From Pseudo-nitzschia pungens (lineage: Eukaryota; Bacillariophyta; Bacillariophyceae; Bacillariales; Bacillariaceae): 64,000 nucleotides of DNA. Location of the stretch: NCBI GenBank assembly GCA_037355855.1, contig CM074763.1, forward strand, positions 2,232,001 to 2,296,000, written 5' to 3'. The notes beneath the pieces were generated by a model, which made no database searches, was not told where the DNA came from, and worked only from the letters and a program-made list of their open reading frames with translations. Made by a program: the position numbers and the translations under genes. How positions within the stretch are numbered: the first letter of the stretch is position 1; every line of letters begins with the position of its first letter. Below are positions 53,027 through 63,381 of this stretch, piece after piece.

Positions 53027-55654
53027 TCAAACTGTGGTATTGGGATCTGGCACGAATTTGGGGTTGTATTTAAAGAAATCCAGCCACCTTTTCTCTTGTA
53101 CCTCCTTCTCAACATCCAAAGCGCATAGCTTCCCGGATTCCATGAAGTACTGGAAATCTTTGTTGATCCATGCAATTCTTTTCGAAGTAAAGCTGGCACC
53201 AATCATTGATTTTTCGTTCTCGATGATCCAATCATATAGCTGTTTTGTAACTTCCGAAATACAGACTCTGGATAGACCCTTTTCCATAGACCGGAGTTTT
53301 TCCATAATTGCATTTCTCACAGTTTCCCTGCTGACTTCCTTTTTTATTAGCCCGCTATCGTGAGCATGTACGGCTAGAATGTCTGCTTCTGTGTAATTGC
53401 TGATTATCCATTTTTTGTTCGATGATTTAGCGTCAGCATCTTTCAACGTTGCACAACTTTGCGTAGCTTCCGGAACTAGTTTGCATACAAAATCTTTTAC
53501 CAGGTCATCTCGTTGGTGGTAGGCAAAAAAGTCTACATCGTCGAACGACGATGTGTACAGGTCCCGCAGGTGCATGCTAAGCTGCTCGATTTTTTTTATG
53601 ATGGAATCTTGCGCAAATGCATCGAACCACTTATTGAATCCTGGTATAGTAGTACCGCCCTCGTCAGGCCATTTGAAGTGCATTCCTTTGTCAGAAGGTT
53701 CAGTCTCACCGAGCAGATGGAGACCATCCAGATCCTGATGATCGGAATCATATTCATTGTTGTAAACCATTAGAAGCAATTGGTCGAGTCTAACGTATCC
53801 CAAAACAACCTTTAAATTCCATTTCCTTTCATCGATCGCTTCCTTCAATGGTTTGATATATTTTTCGTCAAGACTATCATCGGCAATAATTACATTCTTC
53901 TGTGCGTCTTCAAAGGAGGAAAACATTGCTTTGAGTCTCTCAGAAGCCTTGCAATCTTCCCCCGTGCAGTCGAAATGACTCTCCTTTTGAATATCTGCCA
54001 GCTCGTAGTCATCTTGCTGCAATTTTCCACCTTCTCCTGACAATGCTTTCAAGGTGTCGTGAATCGTTTTCCCGCCAATGGGACCAACATGCAACACCAC
54101 ATTTTGCATACTTTGATTGCCAAGAGAGTGGAAGAATCGCAACCAATCCTCATCTTGAAGGATGGCTTCCTTATCCACATCACACAACTTGCTGTTGGAA
54201 ACAAATGATTCGTATAGTTTCAAGAGCTCTTCTTCCTCGCTGTTTGACCAGTTCTGATCTCCAACCACGATTTTCTCTGTGTCGACCAACCATGTTCGGA
54301 TCTCGTTCGTCATTTGTTGATTACATTTTCGAGGGAGGACTTTGCCCGAATCTTGAATGTACTTCGTGACTGCGTATACAACCTCTTTCCTCTGGAGTGT
54401 CTTTGCGATGTGTCCCTTGTCATATGCGTACACTGAAAGAATGTCGTTATCTAAATCCACGGACCCATTTGTTTCCGTAACCTCAATTTCATGGCTTGTT
54501 ATTTTCTCGCATGCATTGGCAGCCCCAATAACGTTACAAATAATGTTTGTAACCATGTCCCCTTCTTGGTGCAAGTTGTAGAGAAGCACATTGTCGAACG
54601 CTGCATTGTAAAGATTGTAGAATTCAATACTTCGGTGTTTATTTGCAAGCTCTGCTGGTTCCCACTGACGAGTATAGTTTTCATACCACGAAGAGAAGCT
54701 CGGAATAGGGTCTCCCCCTTGATCTGGCCAATTCGTATGTTCAGTTCTGTATGGAATGCCCTTCTCATTGAAGAGGACCTTCCCGTTGGAATCCTTGTTA
54801 GTGGTTTTGTTTATCTGGTTGTACCAACTTATCAACCACTCATGAATTCGTCTATACATAACAATCACAGTTACATCCCAATCATTATCGTCAATAGAAT
54901 CTCTCAAAGCTGAAACATAATTACCGTCCAGATTTTCGTCTGTCAAAAGAAGGTCCTTTCCTTCATCTCGGGTTTTCTGAATAAAGGCCTTCAATTCTTC
55001 TGAAGCTTTACAGTTATGAAAGCATCCCCATTCACCGACATCACAATCAAAATCCCCTCTCTCTGGCATAATGTGACGAAGATTGATGTTGTCACCTTGC
55101 AATTCACCAGTCAATTTTGATAGTTTATCGAGCATCGATTGGAAGGTCGACGAACCAGTTTTTTGGGGACCAACGTGCAAGAAAAGACGTGGCTTCTTTT
55201 TTTCTGTTGTTGTAGAGAGTTGATTTCCATTTTCGGCGACATCAAAATTACTGTTTTCGACTTGGTCATTCCATTCGCCGTTCACTACAGGATTGGTGTC
55301 GTCTTTGTTTGAGTTGTCCTCTTGAACAATTTTTTGGGTGATATTTGTAGCTGGATTCGCGGTATCTGATTCTGCGTTCCGTTCATTCGTATTGATAGTT
55401 AGTTGATTCTCATAATTTTCCATATCGTCCGCAAGATGGGTAAGATAGTCGGCAGACTTCCGAATCATTGGCTGCGACAACGACCTGGTTACTCCCCGAT
55501 CAATATAGAGCATTGTTCCGATCACAAACGTCAAGAGAAGGAATCCAAGGCAAGAAAACCTTGTCATTCCGATATTGCATGACGGCCTCCCGATCACATA
55601 TGCCGAAGGGCTCCCTCGGAGAGGCTTGGATTTGGGATCGTATCGAACGTCCAT
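53027..55654 (-). CDS. Type II membrane protein with sulfotransferase domain plus degenerate second domain
   Basis: 875 aa, single exon. There is a short cytosolic tail, a TM helix (about 33-50, FSCLGFLLLTFVIGTMLY) and an Asn/Asp-rich stem (60-150). Domain 1 (about 156-512) has the PAPS loop GPQKTGSSTFQ (162-172), LLLTDENL, VTVIVMYRRIHEWLISWY, and the stretch INKTTNKDS also found in the paralogue at 41314-44151. Domain 2 (about 517-875) keeps the register (VVLHVGPIGGKTIHDTL; VIIADDSLDEKYIK) but has lost the loop sequence and the arginine-rich 3'-phosphate strand (LGYVRLDQLLLMVY), so it is probably non-catalytic. A Golgi sulfotransferase is inferred; the acceptor is unknown. Confidence 0.82.
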   Translation of the reverse strand: MDVRYDPKSKPLRGSPSAYVIGRPSCNIGMTRFSCLGFLLLTFVIGTMLYIDRGVTRSLSQPMIRKSADYLTHLADDMENYENQLTINTNERNAESDTANPATNITQKIVQEDNSNKDDTNPVVNGEWNDQVENSNFDVAENGNQLSTTTEKKKPRLFLHVGPQKTGSSTFQSMLDKLSKLTGELQGDNINLRHIMPERGDFDCDVGEWGCFHNCKASEELKAFIQKTRDEGKDLLLTDENLDGNYVSALRDSIDDNDWDVTVIVMYRRIHEWLISWYNQINKTTNKDSNGKVLFNEKGIPYRTEHTNWPDQGGDPIPSFSSWYENYTRQWEPAELANKHRSIEFYNLYNAAFDNVLLYNLHQEGDMVTNIICNVIGAANACEKITSHEIEVTETNGSVDLDNDILSVYAYDKGHIAKTLQRKEVVYAVTKYIQDSGKVLPRKCNQQMTNEIRTWLVDTEKIVVGDQNWSNSEEEELLKLYESFVSNSKLCDVDKEAILQDEDWLRFFHSLGNQSMQNVVLHVGPIGGKTIHDTLKALSGEGGKLQQDDYELADIQKESHFDCTGEDCKASERLKAMFSSFEDAQKNVIIADDSLDEKYIKPLKEAIDERKWNLKVVLGYVRLDQLLLMVYNNEYDSDHQDLDGLHLLGETEPSDKGMHFKWPDEGGTTIPGFNKWFDAFAQDSIIKKIEQLSMHLRDLYTSSFDDVDFFAYHQRDDLVKDFVCKLVPEATQSCATLKDADAKSSNKKWIISNYTEADILAVHAHDSGLIKKEVSRETVRNAIMEKLRSMEKGLSRVCISEVTKQLYDWIIENEKSMIGASFTSKRIAWINKDFQYFMESGKLCALDVEKEVQEKRWLDFFKYNPKFVPDPNTTV

Positions 55655-56400
55655 GATTTTCTTGCTCTATAGTAACTCCGGATCACTCTCAATCGACATT
55701 ATCTGTGGATGCGGAAAATTTTCCCCTGCGCACAGTTCTGATGTTCAGAGCAAACGAACCACTGAAGATTACCAAACAATGGAACAAGACTGTAAGCGTG
55801 TAGAGACGTAGAGGTGTATGCGTTTTATTCGAATGCCGACGTCTGGAGAAATCAATGAATTTCTTTGGTACAAGTAGGAACTCGTATCCTCAACTGCGGT
55901 CCAAGGCAATCGCAAATTCAACCCCGAAAATGATAGTAAGTGACAAAAATTTGATAACGACGATAGTAAAGAAGTGATGGAATCTGGTGGCTCCAGATGT
56001 TGTCAACGGTGCGAACACGCCAACTAGCATCATAGGAGTGTACGGTAAATAATCCCACTGACAACTGGCTTTTCTTCCATCAATTGCTAGTTTGATAACA
56101 ATCAAAATTTTAAATTCTCCCCGAGAACACCCGGCGCGAGGCAGCAGAGAAAAATTTTAGACTCCCACGAAACCTACAAGTACGAAGTTCGTCCTTCTCA
56201 GAGAAAATAACGGATGCCGTTGGAACAACAATACCGCACAGTAAAGGCCTTTGTGCATGCACAACTTTTACGTGTCATCATCTTCAACATACCATGCAGT
56301 TTTTCCCCTCTCTACCGGTAGAGAACAAACTTTGCCATAGTTTTCTACGCTATTCAAAGTCTATAGTTTTACGTGCTAGCATCGTCACAAACCGTATTCG

Positions 56401-56711
56401 TAGAGTGCTTCTTGTTGATGATAAAAATGGTTTCTGATTATCATTTCTTTGATTGAAAGGTGTTTTCGAAAGTGCCAAAGCTCATTGAAAAGCACAATAA
56501 TCAGAGTGCTTCTTGTTGATGCTGGTGATGAAAATGGTTTCTGATTATTATTTATTTGGTTGAAAGGTGTTTTCGAAAGTGCCAAAGCTCGTTGAAAAGC
56601 ACAATAATCAGAGTGCTTCTTGTTGATGATGAAAATAGTTTCTGATTATTATTTATTTGATTGAAAGGTGTTTTCGAAAGTGCCAAAGCTCATTGAAAAG
56701 CACAATAATCA
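56401..56711. repeat. 101-107 bp tandem repeat, 3 copies
   Basis: Units begin AGAGTGCTTCTTGTTGATG at about 56402, 56503 and 56610 and end AAAAGCACAATAATC. They differ by short indels (GATGCTGGTGATGAAAATGG versus GATGATAAAAATGG). Confidence 0.88.
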
Positions 56712-57515
56712 TGCATACACAGTGTGATCAGTAGTGAGATCAACAACTTCTGATTCCACCATCATTTTCACACCAGCACCGCCTCGAACTATTTATTGAA
56801 GATTTTTATTGCCACAGAACTCAATGAAGAGATCAATGCACCAATTTCTTTGAGTCATTATGAGTATAGAGTCCAGCTCCTACCAGTAGTAGTGAACAGG
56901 GAAGATGTTGTCAGTGTAAGTTTTCGTATTAGAATGCTCCTTCATTTTGATTTTAACACTGCTGTCTCTGCTTGTGATAATGGTGTCACTATCAATATTT
57001 GTGGCTATCCTATTGTGGATTACTACCATTATTTTACACATCATGGTGTATCCTGACTGCAATGCAAGGGTCTTTATTGCATCGTAACACTAAGTATACA
57101 GAGAAACTGCAAATCAGTGTCCCTCTGATTCCGAAAGGTAGAAATCATCAACGCATTGTTTCAGCAACTCTTTGGTAGTATGCTAGTCTCTTCAACATCT
57201 TTTCCGCACGCGTCAAGACAGTAGGCAGTTACAAGCCTCCATGGGAGTCGTGTTACTAGTACATTGAAGCACACGACCTACTATTTGTGTACTTTTGTAA
57301 GGACGAGGTAATTTTTTCTTATCATCAACTAGGATGCTAGTATGTTCGATGAGTGTGTTGATTATAAAAGACATTCTTATTGTTGTAATACGAAGTATTA
57401 TTTTTTGTGTTGTTACATATTTTAGTTTTTGTATTCATCAATATTTCCGGCTTCTTCTTCATGAACTGTTCAGTATGTTGTCAGTGTGTGTGATTACTTT
57501 GTTGATGTACAAGGA

Positions 57516-57614
57516 ACTACTACAAAGTTCCTATCAGCTGTCCCCCGGTTCTACATCCTCAACTACTAATTTCTACGGAAACCGGGGGACAGCTGATAGG
57601 AATTCCGTAGTACA
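57516..57614. mobile_element. Hairpin MITE, subfamily B, copy 2
   Basis: About 98 bp. The left arm is ACTACTACAAAGTTCCTATC AGCTGTCCCCCGGT and the right arm ACCGGGGGACAGCTGATAGG AATTCCGTAGTAC. The loop TTCTACATCCTCAACTACTA matches the complement of the copy at 416-516. It could fold into a long near-perfect stem. Confidence 0.85.
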
Positions 57615-58174
57615 GTAAATATTACTGAGTGCCGATATTTTTCTCCAAAACTGTCGTACCAAGTATTTTCGCCAGCACCTAGAGACCTACTGATACTCGG
57701 GATCAATAGGTTTTTGAATAACCAAGCCTATTTCCCATCCTACTAAAAGGCGACTTTACGTTTCTGGGCAACAAATAGTAGATGTTGGAATATTCATATC
57801 TAAAATGTTTATGACAAAAGGATATGGTGTCACGAATCGCCATAATTTGGTCGTTGTTTGTCAGATTCGTCATTACTTGCGAATGCCAATATCAAACAGG
57901 ACGATAAAGAAGAGTCTGCCAAGAAATGTCCATCGAAATTCATTAAAAATGAAGCTTGACCAGGTTTCGAGAACGGGAACGAACGTAAAACAAGAAACAG
58001 TAGCAATGTAGACCGATTTCGTTGTTGACATGCTGCTTTCGCTCTTCAAACGCAACATTCAAAGCTCTCGTTCATTTTCCCTCACAAGTAGGAAAATATC
58101 CGATTTTCCCACCGTTCTTTTGTGCACACATGCAAATCAATTGATCAATCCTTATACTCGGAATGTTTTGACTT

Positions 58175-59281
58175 CTACAACGAAGTTGCCTTCATCACTC
58201 CGTAACGGAGAGTCCATTCAACAACCTGGAATGGAAAGAGGATAATATTTAAGGGAAAGGGAGGGCTCAGTCGAAAGTACAATTGGAAACCAAATCCAAG
58301 GGCTGCGCACCCATAAGCAGCATATTCGTCCAAGTTTGTAGTGCCGTGCTTTCCTTCGATCAGACCACCCAGATCAATGTTGCGTTTGCGAAGAGCTTCG
58401 TAACCCGAACGAGACAACATCAATCCGCCTTGCAAAGAGCTTGCAAAGGCACAACGAATCGAAAGAAGGGTCCAGGCAAGAGACATTCCGACTATCTTGC
58501 ACGACCTGTTAAGACAGCATCGAAATGACGAAGAAAAGAAACGAAGTTGCAGTTAGCGATTGTCGAGTTACGGGTGATACAAATTATCCTTGTGAGTGCA
58601 TCGAAATAAAGCACAATTGCTTTTGACTTCGTGCAAAAACAAAACCAGGAAACAACAGAAAAGTTGGACGCCCATTCTTACCAAGACATGATGATGGGAA
58701 CCCATTGTTGATATTCTGGAGGAAGCGATACTTTCACAATTGGCTTGACATATTTGTCTGCGGGTCTCGCGAGAAAATCGGCCACCGATTGTGCCGTTTG
58801 GATGGTTCGTGCAAACTGAATCACCAAAACAGAAATCACAGCCAACCACACTGTGTAAATGTTGCGAATGGCGGTGTTGACCTTTTCGGGATTCATCTTC
58901 TGCATGACAAAGAGGGTCTTTCGCTTAACGTATTCCTTGTTCGAAAGGTTTTCTTTTCCATCGGATTCCTTGTCGTCCTTCTTGGATTCGTTCAAGATTC
59001 CTGGTAGCTTCCTCCGACAATTCTCCGATCGACTTCACGACTAGAGCTCTGCCACTCTGCTCCGCAGCTTGCACACCTGCAAAGACGGTGGGGTACATCC
59101 CCCCAAAGAAGCAAAACACAAACCCAATGATGCATTTGATAAGGTCGTCGTCCAACGTGATCCAGATGGCGTGCAGCTTGTTCCCGGTGTCAATCATCAT
59201 CGGCATCAATGCGCAGAAGAATTCAAAAGCAGGTTTCCCTAATGCTTGCAGTTTCTCGGCGAATTCCTTGGTCGTGTTCAT
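58175..59281 (-). CDS. Polytopic membrane protein, unknown family; one intron and one +1 frame break
   Basis: It starts at 59281 (MNTTKEFAEKLQALGKPAFEF). The segment to about 59003 holds two hydrophobic helices and FGGMYPTVFAGVQAAEQSG. At about 58998-59002 the frame must move by one surplus base to continue as LNESKKDDKES..VKRKTLFVMQKM. Intron 58506-58681 (GTAAGA..TTAACAG, 176 nt, phase 2) joins QQWVPIIMSW to SCKIVGMSLAWTLLS. The last exon has helices around WTLLSIRCAFASSLQGGLML and AAYGCAALGFGFQLYF and ends at 58175. About 310 aa with five or six membrane segments. I do not recognise the family with confidence; it superficially recalls membrane-shaping TB2/HVA22-like proteins but lacks a clear match. 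Confidence 0.65.
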
Positions 59282-61057
59282 AATGGCTTCTTTTCGTGTC
59301 GGTACTGGAAGAACTCTCTTCCTTTTTGTCAGTGTTCAACACCATGGTAGACGTTATGGCAGGCGTAGCAGTGGCTATTACTAATACTGTCGAGAAGAGA
59401 TTGTTTTGCTTTGGTAAATATGTCTTGCCCGTTAATGGGGTTCTTTCACAAAGATATTTCTTGTCCTGATTGATTCCTTACGTCTTTTGTCGTCGTTTTT
59501 GTTCGTGAACGAAAGTGATTCGTATGATACGTGTGATGTGATTAGCGGGCTCTGCCTGTGCTGCCCCAGGAACGGAACGGTGTGGACGTGATCGTTGTCT
59601 TCCATCAGGTTCTCGTAAGACTCCAGAAGGCAGAAAACGATTCTAAAAATCGGGTTCCGATCGGAGTATTCATTCTTGCACCGGTACGAAGTAAGCTTAT
59701 TTCTGATACGTAAGTTCTAGTACGGTACAATTACATACTTCGTACAAGGATTTTAGTGGCACACTTTTCTTGTTAGAGGATTGTTCGTACGAGTACGGTA
59801 CGTACGAGCTAAACGTGTTGGTCTGTAAGATACTGTACTAACCTTACTAGTAAGCCTTTGTAGTAGATCAGAGGAATAATTTCAAATTACAAATTACGTA
59901 CTTGCAGTAACCTTAACCTTACGTACGGAGAAGTAAGATTACGAGCCATGTGTCCTCGCAAGCTGACACCATTCCGCCAACAGCTTCGGTCGAAACACCA
60001 GACGCCGTAGATTTATGTTCCTTCTCATTCCCACTTGGAGAAACAAAGGTAACCTTACCGGTACGAAAGAAGTCAAACGGAAGGCATGGTGCCAGGCAAC
60101 ATCATAGCATTATTTCTTCTTGAACTACCCGTACCGTACTACGTAGTGAGTACGACGAGTCGCAACTGCAGCACAACTAGTACTAATATCTCTGAAGAAA
60201 CAAATTGGATTGACAGACAGAAGTAGGCCATGCATAACCTTTGAACAATTCTGTTCCCTATCAATAATCCGATCAAATGATGGGAATGTGTTCCTAGTAT
60301 TAGCACACGTACTAGTACGAGAATCAGTTGTTTTGCTGGCAGGTTCACCACAGATCCTCGAAGTGCCCCCAAAGAAACTCGTCAGCATAACATGGCGAAG
60401 AGACAGCATGAAATAATAGTAAGGATTCAACTACTGTCATTAAGTCCCAATATTCAGCTAGAACCAGGAATATCACAGCATAGTAATGCATGCTACTACC
60501 ACCATGAATAGTACTACTAACTACTAGTATTATTATTATTCAGTAGTTAACAAGAAGAACTCTTCGTTCTCCTCATCAACAAAAAAGTCGATTTTTTGTA
60601 CTATTCAATACCATCCGAAAAATAATTGCGCTGTTCTGTCTACTACCGTATGCAATCGAAATGGGATCGAAGCGCAGTATGTTTGTGATTCTGGCGATTC
60701 CTATTCCACAAGAAGTACAAGAAGAGGAGCATCATAGTACCATGTTGTGGTTTCTCTAGTAGTGATAGAGACTCGGTTATTGCAACCTTTAGTACTACTA
60801 GGAATCTAGTGCAAAGCAAGTTTATAGAAATTGATGCCAATGCGGGTAAAAATGTCAGCTATCAGCTTCTCTCCTGTGTACTAGCCATTAGTATGGCATG
60901 ATGCAAGAATCATTCTAGTATCACTATACTAGGAACAAGAACTTTTCAACAGAAGATCATCAGATCAAAATCCATTTGTTCGTCAAAAGAATTATTCAAT
61001 CGATATAATTCCGCTAGTACTTCATTCTGCACAATTTGCCTCTCTGAGTGATTCCTA
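59282..61057. other. Gene-free spacer
   Basis: 1.8 kb rich in GTACGGTAC/AAGGTTACGT palindromes (59680-59960) and ACTAGTACT repeats. No supported frame or RNA. Confidence 0.55.
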
Positions 61058-61762
61058 TCAAACCTTGGGGCATCCGTGCTTGGCAAAACCCTCTTCCAGT
61101 TGCTTGGAATTGGAAATGGCCGGAAAGAAATGGACCTGCCCGTCCAGATTGTCGATGACGATCGGAACTTCCTCTCGGGTTTCCACGGGGGTCTGATCTT
61201 CTCGGAAGTAGACCAGGATCGGAAAGTCCCTGGAGGGCAAAAAGTCGTAGTTCTTGAAGCTATCGTAGCGCCACTTGTTCTCCCCGCCCACCACGACGTT
61301 TTCTTGCTCCAGTCTGGCACCGTTGGCCTGAACCAGCGAGAAGGAATCGTCGTCAAAGGCAAAGCGCAGGGTGGTCGTCTGGAAGGCCAGAAACAGGGAA
61401 AAGACGGTGAAGATCAGCGCGAGCCCGCCGAATGGCTTGGCGGTCAAGAGCTTTTCGCCGCTCTCATCCCTCAGATCCTCTAAAAATCCGCAGGCGAGGC
61501 CGATGCCAAACGCACCGATGGCTAGGTTGTAGGATGGATCCACCAATTCGACACCTCCCATTGCTAGTGACGAAGATGAACGCGTTTTTTCCGTTGCTGT
61601 TGTCACAACCTTGGTCGAAGAAAAAGTCCTTGCTTCCGTAGGCGGAACCAACCCGCTCATTCTGGATGCGGGTGAACTCGAAACGACAAAAGCCGTGCTT
61701 CCCGAGAAAGCATTTTGAAGCATCAACACAGCTAGGAGAACATTGTTGCGTAGAAAAATCAT
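61058..61762 (-). CDS. Plastid-targeted DUF3119-family protein
   Basis: 234 aa. The N-terminus MIFLRNNVLLAVLMLQNAFSG is a signal peptide, followed by STAFVVSSSPASRM, which fits the diatom ASAFAP-type plastid signal with Phe after cleavage. Two hydrophobic segments follow (NLAIGAFGIGLACGFL; FGGLALIFTVFSLFLAFQTTT). The soluble part matches the cyanobacterial/plant DUF3119 family (LRFAFDDDSFSL, ENVVVGGENKWRYDSFKNYDF, FPILVYFREDQTP, HFFPAISNSKQLEEG). A thylakoid or envelope membrane location with a stroma-facing domain is inferred. Biochemical function is unknown. The length is usual for the family plus presequence. Confidence 0.85.
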   Translation of the reverse strand: MIFLRNNVLLAVLMLQNAFSGSTAFVVSSSPASRMSGLVPPTEARTFSSTKVVTTATEKTRSSSSLAMGGVELVDPSYNLAIGAFGIGLACGFLEDLRDESGEKLLTAKPFGGLALIFTVFSLFLAFQTTTLRFAFDDDSFSLVQANGARLEQENVVVGGENKWRYDSFKNYDFLPSRDFPILVYFREDQTPVETREEVPIVIDNLDGQVHFFPAISNSKQLEEGFAKHGCPKV

Positions 61763-61823
61763 TATTCAAGGAGGGCGCTCTCGAGAAAAAACTTCGTAGT
61801 CGAGGCTTTACGTGCCGAAAGCT

Positions 61824-61861
<38 letters not shown>

Positions 61862-62451
61862 CATCTTGATTACCTTACTACTTGATTGAGAGAGATCGTA
61901 CTTGTATTCCGATCGGTTTCGGATTGAAGTAAGGTTAATGATACACAATCGAACGCAAAGTTGAAAGTTGGAGAAAAGAAGCCTGTGACGTTGTTTCCCA
62001 AGATTGATTCATTCAGAAAACACTCGTGACAAAAAAGATGGAAGAAGAGCAACCTAATGACGTCACATCCGCGAATCGATGTTTGACCAGCTGGCAATGG
62101 TGAATCGTGTGAGAACAGAATTCCGAAAAGATCTGCCGCCCATCATAATATGTTTGAATTTTGTGACGAGGTCGGCATTTTGGAGACCCATTTGACGGGA
62201 AAAGACTGGTAGCCAAAAAGTCGAACGAAACGGGAAAGTTCCGAGTTCTCGCGGTTGTGATGCCGTAGTTCTCGCAATTCCCACACACATCATGCACTTT
62301 GCTCACCTCACTCTGTCACAATTGTTGGCCCACAACCAACCAGTATATATTGATCAGAGACAAAAAAATAACAGGAAACCACAGCAATCTGCCCCAGCAA
62401 TCAAGATGATGGCAATGAAGCTTCAATCGGCATCCATCGGGGAGAAAGCGG
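61763..62451. other. Divergent promoter region with (TTG)n tract
   Basis: It separates the DUF3119 gene (minus) from the Mpv17-like gene (plus). (TTG)12 lies at 61824-61861. No coding frame is supported. Confidence 0.55.
61824..61861. repeat. (TTG)12 microsatellite
   Basis: An uninterrupted TTGTTGTTG tract about 60 bases upstream of the DUF3119 start codon. Confidence 0.95.
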
Positions 62452-63381
62452 ATGGCAATGCCGATGCGGCTCCGATCGCCCACTCTGCGTGCGGGGATTT
62501 CCAAACCACAGACCCAATGCCGACTGAAAACCGCGGCATTTTCCTCTACGGCGCCTCCACCAACGTCGTTTCTCGGCAGAGCCTGGGCAAAGTACACCGA
62601 GGCACTCATCGCTCGCCCCCTCCTGGTCAAGGGAGGTGCGGCCTCGTTCATTTTTTTGGTGAGCGATAGCGCTACCCAAAGGTTGATGAACCCCGAGGCC
62701 GATTGGGACGGATCGAGGGCCCTCAGCGGTGCGGGCTTTGGTGTGGTAGCAACCTGCTGGCTCCATTACTGGTGGGGATTTTTGGAGGTCGTTGTCAACA
62801 AGCGCATACCAGCGGGAGCCTATGGACAGAACAAATTCATCAACGCGCTCGGAAAGGTTGTTGCGGACCAATTGGTGGGTGCCCCTCTCTACATCTACTC
62901 GTACTATTGCGTCACCCATTTTGGAAAGGAGTGGATGGCGATTCAGGACACGATGAAGAACGAACAAAATGAGAACAAACACGAGGAGGAAGAAACAGGC
63001 GTGGTGAAAACCGCGCACGCGAAGACTCCGTCTGTCACGTCCCTCATGAAGGAGACCTCCGATCGCGCCCTGGAGATGCTTCCCGATACCATCTTGCGTC
63101 ACTGGACGCTGTGGCCCCTTGTCCACACGCTCAACTTTTACTACAACCCCATTCACCACCGCGTCTTGGTACAAAACATTGTGCTGATCTTCTGGTCTGG
63201 CTATCTCAGCCACCTCAACAACGGTGGATTGATCACCCCGGAAACGGAAGTGGAAATGGTGGCCAATCGAAAACAGCGAACAAAGGCTCCGAAAGAACGA
63301 GAGCACACGGTTCTCGTGTCGTCGCATCCAGGCGCTGCAACTCCGATGGTTACGTCATCTGTGAGGACGAGGGAGTGCTAG
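62452..63381 (+). CDS. Mpv17/PMP22-family membrane protein
   Basis: 309 aa. The N-terminal 40 residues (MAMPMRLRSPTLRAG.. CRLKTAAFSSTAPPPT) are basic and Ser/Thr-rich without acids, like a mitochondrial presequence. The body shows family marks: ARPLLVKGGAASFIFLVSDS, DGSRALSGAGFGVV, LHYWWGFLE, KVVADQLVGAPLYIY and the signature region LPDTILRHWTLWPLVHTLNF then YNPIHHRVLVQNIVLIFWSG YLSHLNN. A charged insert (EQNENKHEEEETG..) lies in the loop before the last helices. Mpv17 proteins form small channels or pores in the inner mitochondrial or peroxisomal membrane; transport specificity here is unknown. A Met 46 bases upstream is in another frame and is not used. Confidence 0.87.
   Translation: MAMPMRLRSPTLRAGISKPQTQCRLKTAAFSSTAPPPTSFLGRAWAKYTEALIARPLLVKGGAASFIFLVSDSATQRLMNPEADWDGSRALSGAGFGVVATCWLHYWWGFLEVVVNKRIPAGAYGQNKFINALGKVVADQLVGAPLYIYSYYCVTHFGKEWMAIQDTMKNEQNENKHEEEETGVVKTAHAKTPSVTSLMKETSDRALEMLPDTILRHWTLWPLVHTLNFYYNPIHHRVLVQNIVLIFWSGYLSHLNNGGLITPETEVEMVANRKQRTKAPKEREHTVLVSSHPGAATPMVTSSVRTREC

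Larger units (their letters stand above)
55655..58174. other. Gene-free spacer with a minisatellite and a hairpin MITE
   Basis: 2.5 kb with no domain-bearing frame. It contains the 101-107 bp tandem repeat (56401-56711) and the hairpin MITE at 57516-57614. Confidence 0.6.

Noticed and set aside
57805..58011. 68-codon basic frame
   Set aside because: Short, with no signal or domain, in a repeat-rich spacer. There is not enough evidence.
62401..63327. 308-codon frame on - strand
   Set aside because: It is the exact antisense of the Mpv17-family gene, which has clear family motifs.
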